In this document: in pieces, positions 57,215 to 64,000 of the stretch
Layout: each line of letters starts with the position of its first letter
How positions within the stretch are numbered: position 1 is the first letter of the stretch
Assembly (NCBI GenBank): GCA_028622995.1
Contig: JAJQJQ010000003.1
Location: forward strand, 744,001-808,000
DNA from: Panagrolaimus kolymaensis
Lineage: Eukaryota > Nematoda > Chromadorea > Rhabditida > Panagrolaimidae
DNA: 64,000 bases
Direction of reading: 5' to 3'
Program-made: the position numbers and the translations under genes
The notes under the pieces: model-generated
Seen by the model: the letters and a program-made list of their open reading frames with translations, nothing else
The model's database searches: none
Told to the model about the DNA's origin: nothing

Positions 57215-57479
57215 TCTTTTTTGTTGTTATTATGAGGGAAGCGAAAAGCGCTCACTCTAAAAATAAATTCATTAATAACTAAGGATGTTATTGCTTGCAA
57301 AAGAAAAAAGAAATTAAAGTTTTAAAAACCTCGCTAAAATTTAAAATGCATGAAACATCTTTAGTACCAAAACAGATATTGGAAGACGCGCGATTAATGA
57401 AAGTCTAACAAAAAAAGATCCATCCTCCGTTTTTATATTTTAGAGAAGATTAAAATATTGTTTTTAATGAAGGAAAAGA

Positions 57480-59142
57480 ATGCAATCCCATACTTTTAGT
57501 CGTATCCGAGGCATTGAACTTCAACCAAATATGGAAGTCCATCATCATGTTCCAAATGAAACAACAACAAAAAAGGAGGTAAGTGATTTTTTTAGTACAA
57601 AAAGACAGTGAGAAATAATCAATCAATAAAAAAGCAGCAAGATGATGGCCATCATTATTTTCCTCCAACATATGACCCGAATTTTCATGATGTTAATTCA
57701 ATGCAAAAAATGCGATACAAACAATTGGGTAACACGAAAATGATTGTGTCTAATATTGCTTTTGGTAAGTTATTTGCAAAGCGAAAAAAAATGTGGAGGA
57801 AAGTTTTTTTATGGCAATGCAGGTTGTGGAGCATTAGGTGGACTTTTTGGTAATCTCAACGAATTGCCAATAAATATTATTTTAACGGCACTTAAAAATG
57901 GGATTAATCTTATTGATACGGGATATTGGTATGGACAAAGAAGATCGGAAGAAATCCTTGGAAAAGTAAAGTGAAAAAAGTTTTAAGCTTCAAATACAAA
58001 AAAAAAGATGGTTTAAGGTTTTAAGAAAAGTTCCAAGAAAGACATATTACATTAGTACGAAAGTTGGCAAATATGAATTAGATTATGCAAGGCAATATGA
58101 TTTTAGAGCCGATAAAATATTGGATAGTCTAACAAAAAGTTTAAAGCGGTTAAAACTTTCTTATGTTGATATTTGTTTCTTGCAAGCAAGTCACTAAAAA
58201 AAACAAACCTAAAATGATGGATTTTGTTTTAGATCCATGATAATGATTTCGAACCCAATCAAAGCATCATCCTTTATGAAACTTTACCCGCTTTACAAAT
58301 GGCACAACAAAGTGGTAAAATACGATACATCGGGATCACAGGATATTGCACACAAAAAATAATGTTAGTAAACAACAACTTTAATCTTTATAAACAAAGT
58401 TCAAAATTTTAGTGAAGTAATTAGCCAATCAACAGTGAGAATCGATGTTTTTATGAGTTATTCTCGAGCCTCATTAAGTGATAATTCGCTTGGAGCTCAT
58501 ATTCCATTTTTCAAGGTAAGATTAGAGTTACAAAAATTTATAGCAAATGGATTTTACAGAGTCGAAACATAGCAATTATTAATGCTGCGCCTTTTTCACA
58601 AGGATTATTAACAGAAAGAGGTCCACCATTATGGCATCCAGCAAGTAAACGAATCGTTGATGCAACAAGAGAAGCGGTAAAGTATTGCAAGGTAAACAAC
58701 AATCAAAGAAAGAAAATAAGCAATTTCAAATGGGTTTTAGGAGAAAAATGTTTGCATTGAAAAGTTAGCCCTTCATTATGCCTTACACTTTCCTGGGATT
58801 GATACATGTATAATGGGAGCAGAAAATGCTGCACAAGTAATGATTAATTTACACGTTGCTTGGCTTCAATCAGGATTAACACATATTGAATCGAGGATAT
58901 TAGAAAGAATCATGCGAAGGTTAGAAAATAAATTAATAATAAAAGATTATAAAGTGTAACAAAGTTTCAGATACTTTGATAAATTAGAGAATGAAAATTG
59001 GGAAGGAATTAACACAAAAGCATATATGAAAAGATTACAACGTCTCGGTTTACCAACCATGTCAACTAATCGGTTTTCATCATTAGAAAGTTTATCCTCT
59101 ACGATAACTTCAGTTTCTATTGCTTCTTCTAAATGCTATTAA
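57480..59142 (+). CDS. Aldo-keto reductase, L-galactose dehydrogenase-like
   Basis: An NADPH-dependent aldo-keto reductase with a TIM-barrel in about ten small exons, about 400 residues. The first exon (MQSHTFSRIRGIELQPNMEV) and second form a His/Asn-rich extension before the barrel start MRYKQLGNTKMIVSNIAFGG. Catalytic tetrad: D and Y in INLIDTGYWYGQRRSEEILG, K in TYYISTKVGKYELDYARQYD, H in IHDNDFEPN. The pattern DTGYWYG, RYIGITGY and GIDTCIMGAENAAQV resembles the L-galactose dehydrogenase/AKR5-like clade of metazoan proteins of unknown substrate. The Ser/Thr-rich C-terminal tail ends in SSKCY. Exon boundaries are approximate, and the N-terminal extension could be alternatively spliced. Confidence 0.85.
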
Positions 59143-59677
59143 CAAAGTACAAAATTTGTAAGAAAAAAATAAAGTCTTTTATTTAAAGAAAAGTGTTCAA
59201 GTGCTGCAAATAAAACACAGAAAAAAATTACACCGAATAGCCACACAATCGCTGCTTGCAAAAAAAAAGATTGAAGAAGAAAACGTTTGTTGCTTCATCC
59301 AAAAAAAAATTTCAAATGTTTTTGATGCTCATTGTCCGCTCAAGACCTAAGCTGCGAGGGAGCCTACGATAGGAGCCAAAAGCTTTGACGTTCATTCACC
59401 TTACTCTCTCGAATTTTTTTGTTGTACAAACTTTTTAGCAATCTTGAATGATTTTTTTGCTTTTGAAAAATTGATTAGATTTTTGTTACATTATTACATC
59501 TCTTTTGAACAGCCTTTCATCTCCCATGTTTTGTTCGATTAATTTGCATATTTTCCCTATTTTTACATGAAATTTTTATGTTAAAACTATGTTTACGTGA
59601 TTTCACCAAACTCCTTGCGTTTACACATTTTTATTGACGCGTTAAACGTTTGTTAATTATCTTTTTTGTTTTTCAGG
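59143..59677. promoter_or_regulatory. Upstream region of atp-2
   Basis: 535 bp between the reductase and ATP synthase genes, probably the promoter of a housekeeping operon. A GC-richer patch at about 59335-59395 contrasts with the AT-rich flanks and may be a transcription-start region. A TTTTTCAG ends at 59676. Confidence 0.4.
59669..59676 (+). promoter_or_regulatory. Probable trans-splice acceptor of atp-2
   Basis: TTTTTCAG followed by one G and the atp-2 ATG at 59678. There is no upstream exon, so a spliced leader is the likely partner. Confidence 0.55.
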
Positions 59678-61587
<1,910 letters not shown>

Positions 61588-61724
61588 ATGGCTCCAACAT
61601 CAAATTAGATTATTATTTGTGATGTCTTGTGTTTAGAAGTATATAGGATTCGGATAAACGTTGTCTTTAATTGTGTTTTTTTATCTGAACGGATTTCCAT
61701 AGCTTATCTTGGTTATTTTATAAA

Positions 61725-61730
61725 AATAAA
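61725..61730 (+). terminator. Polyadenylation signal AATAAA of atp-2
   Basis: Canonical hexamer about 140 bases after the atp-2 stop and about 46 bases before the prx-10 ATG. This is the arrangement of nematode operons, where 3' end formation precedes downstream trans-splicing. Confidence 0.5.
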
Positions 61731-61775
61731 TTTGATTTAATAAATGTTTTTGTAATTATCTTTCTTGTGTGCATT

Positions 61776-62760
61776 ATGAATTTATACGTTGCTGAACCAA
61801 GTGAAATTGTTCGTTCGACAATAAGAGATGAAGAACATTTGAATGAGGTGGAAAGTAGTTTGTCTTCATTGATAAACTTCTTATTTCGCCGGCAGCGAGT
61901 TTTTATTTTTTCACAATGGATTACCACTTTTGCTAGAGCGATTTATTATGGTGCAACTACCGTTGCTGGTGTTCAAACAATAGGCGAAGAATATTTAGGA
62001 TTGGTTCAAATGCAAGGAACCGATCCTCGTTTTGTTGCATCTGATTTCAGTCGATTGTTTAGTGTTATTATTGAAACATTTCATCCTATTGCAATCTCAA
62101 AATTCTTTATTTTATTAGCTGAATATGGTGAAACGCTACGAAAACAGAATCATTTACACCCAGGATTTTACAAGCTTTCTCAAGAATTACCTTACCTCAG
62201 GTTTTTTAGTTGCATCATTTTTTCTTCATTTTATCTTCTTTTTTTAGCTCATCATTCGTTGGGTTTATTAAAACGTTTAACATTGCATTATTTTATATTT
62301 TTTCAACTCCTTATTATGATGTTTGTAAAGCAGTTACAAATATTGAATATCGTAGTATTCGCCCACAGGTTAACCTTCAGGTACATACAAAATAGGTTAA
62401 TTTTAAGCTAACTAATAAATAACAATTTAGTCACAAAAATTGTATAAAATTATGGGTATTGCTTCATTTATTCGTTTGTTGATTGTTGCAAAACGAAAAC
62501 TTGAACATTATTCTGAAGATGTGGGAAAAGCTGCTTCAGAAATTCAGGAAACTGAAGGAGAAGAAAAACGTCAGTTTAAGTTTGAATGTTCTCTCTGCTT
62601 TGAGAATGTTGCACCTGTTGCAACACCATGTGGACATTCATTTTGTTGGAAATGTATTGAACGAACTAAGGAAAGCTGTGACACCATTGGTGTGCTCCAA
62701 TGTCCATCATGTCGCTTCCAATTTGAGAACAATCGAGTTGTTCCTTTAATGAATTATTAG
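61776..62760 (+). CDS. prx-10: Peroxin-10, RING E3 ligase of the peroxisomal import complex
   Basis: PEX10 forms, with PEX2 and PEX12, the ubiquitin ligase that recycles the PEX5 import receptor. Three exons, about 290 residues. The N-terminal half has the Pex2/10/12 membrane domain: EPSEIVRSTIRDEEHLNEVE, FARAIYYGATTVAGVQTIGEEYLGLVQM, and SSSFVGFIKTFNIALFYIFS in exon 2. The C-terminal RING is of C3HC4 type: CSLCFENVAPVATPCGHSFC, then WKCIERTKESC and LQCPSCRFQFENNRVVPLMN. TIGEEYxGLVQ and the RING are strongly specific to PEX10. An AATAAA lies at 62804. Confidence 0.95.
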
Positions 62761-62803
62761 TTTACGTTGTAAATTTTTTTTATTTATTGTTTAAAGTTTA
62801 TTT

Positions 62804-62809
62804 AATAAA
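62804..62809 (+). terminator. Polyadenylation signal AATAAA of prx-10
   Basis: Hexamer 44 bases after the prx-10 stop and 117 bases before the next ATG, again operon-like in spacing. Confidence 0.5.
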
Positions 62810-62918
62810 GAGATTATGTTTATTAAAACTGTGTTACATATGTATTTCATTTTGTGTTTTCATCACGCTTTTAACATACCATTTTCTTCCACTTTTTTTT
62901 AAACAAAAACTATATGAT

Positions 62919-62926
62919 TTTTTTAG
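62919..62926 (+). promoter_or_regulatory. Probable trans-splice acceptor of wars-2
   Basis: TTTTTTAG ends directly before the ATG at 62927. With no leader exon in the 166-bp gap behind prx-10, this is a good spliced-leader acceptor candidate. Confidence 0.55.
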
Positions 62927-64000
62927 ATGATTCTTCGAGTTGTTTCAAGATCTTTTGGATATCAATCATTTCGTAATTGTTCTTCTTCTTCTTCTCATCC
63001 ATCAGTGTTTGTATCGGGTATTCAACCAACTGGTGTGGCTCATCTTGGAAATTATTTTGGCTTTATTAAAACTTGGATTAAACTTCAAAATGTAAGCCTT
63101 TTCACATTTCCTTTAATTCACTTACAATAAAAACTTTTTTTAGGAAAATTCCACCGCATCAAAATTTTTAGCTGTTGTTGATTTACATGCAATTACTACA
63201 AGTTTGCCATCATCGAGTGTGGTATGTCATTATGACTTTTATCTTAATTTTTGATTTTTGTTTTTTAGTTAAAAGATAATATTATTAAAATGACTGCAAG
63301 TCTTTTGGCATGTGGTGTGGATCCAGAGAAAACTGTGCTGTTTCAACAAAGTCAAATACCAGAACATTGTGAACTTTCATGGATTTTGGGTTCATTACAA
63401 ACTATCACTCACCTTCAAAGACTTCCACAATACAAAGATAAATCGAAAAAGTACCGTTTTTATTTGTTTAAAGCAATTTAATGATTAATTTTCAGATACA
63501 ATAAAGGCCAAGTTCCTTTGGGTTTAGTTTCTTATCCAGTGCTTCAATCAGCTGACGTATTGCTTTACAAAGGCACTCATGTTCCTGTTGGTGAAGATCA
63601 AAGTCAACATATGCATTTATTGTCTGATCTTGCTAATAAATTCAACCTTGAATACAAAATGGAATATTTTCCTATTCCTCAAATGGTTTTGTTGCTACTA
63701 GAGTCTCTCCATGGTTTTTATCGTTTCTTTTACAGGTTAAATCTCAAGTTCCAAGAATCAAAAGCTTACGAAATCCTTTACAAAAAATGAGTAAATCAGA
63801 TCCAAGTGAATTTTCTCGAATTGATTTATCAGATGATTCTGAATTATTGCTGGCTAAAATTCGACGATCTTTATCTGATACAACATCAACTGTTAGCTAC
63901 GATTGGGATAATCGACCTGGTATTTCTAATTTGGTAAAATAAAACTATTTTTGTTGCTTTTTTAACTGCTGTATTTTTTAGATTTCAATGTACTGTGCAT
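62927..64000 (+). CDS. wars-2: Mitochondrial tryptophanyl-tRNA synthetase, 5' part (cut by window end)
   Basis: A class I aminoacyl-tRNA synthetase for the mitochondrion. The N-terminus [20 protein letters not shown] is a good presequence. Motifs: [18 protein letters not shown] (the HIGH equivalent is HLGN), [70 protein letters not shown] and [17 protein letters not shown] (KMSKS loop). SADVLLY and VGEDQSQH are characteristic of bacterial/mitochondrial TrpRS. At least six exons lie within the window; the last visible coding stretch ends RPGISNL before a GTAAAA donor at about 63932, and the C-terminus lies beyond the edge. Confidence 0.95.

Overview
This is a 64-kb piece of an AT-rich eukaryotic nuclear genome, most likely from a nematode. 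The genes are dense and cut by many small introns, mostly about 45-60 bp, with U-rich TTTTTAG or TTTTCAG acceptors. Several start codons sit directly behind an orphan splice acceptor, as expected for spliced-leader trans-splicing. Several same-strand genes lie 160-370 bp apart, as in nematode operons. The gene content also fits: a GAR-2-type muscarinic receptor, a DCR-1-like Dicer, ODR-4, a FEM-2/PPM1F-type phosphatase, an NRA-4/NOMO protein and an AQP11/12-type aquaporin. No leader RNA, tRNA, rRNA, CRISPR array or autonomous transposon was recognised.

Layout. 0-17 kb (minus strand): the 5' end of a CD36-family scavenger receptor (cut by the window edge), a muscarinic GPCR spread over 5.5 kb, and a complete Dicer. 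17-30 kb: odr-4 (+), rnf-5 (-), an unrecognised small membrane protein (-), a PP2C phosphatase (+) with a foldback repeat in its 5' flank, an unrecognised protein (-), endonuclease III nth-1 (+), phosphatidylserine decarboxylase (-) and the SPOUT1 methyltransferase (-). 30-45 kb: NOMO/nra-4 (+), a long low-complexity protein (-), then two tandem paralogues (-) built around a repeated basic motif resembling the STPR repeat. 45-53 kb (-): a small probable mitochondrial protein, an ATPSCKMT/FAM173 methyltransferase whose large intron holds a complete intronless XPR1 phosphate exporter on the same strand, and TMEM209. 53-64 kb: CISD3, aquaporin (+), an XRCC2-like RAD51 paralogue and MOB4 (-), then aldo-keto reductase, ATP synthase beta, PEX10 and the 5' part of mitochondrial TrpRS (+).

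Themes. Many products serve mitochondria or related organelles (ATP synthase beta, ATPSCKMT, CISD3, PSD, WARS2, PEX10). ER membrane quality control is also represented (RNF5, ODR-4, NOMO). The most unusual features are the nested intronless XPR1, the STPR-like paralogue pair, two introns that start with GC rather than GT, a MOB4 gene without an in-frame AUG, and an approximately 210-bp near-perfect inverted repeat. All gene models were joined by eye from open frames and splice motifs. Outer boundaries are usually exact to the codon; inner exon edges are approximate.
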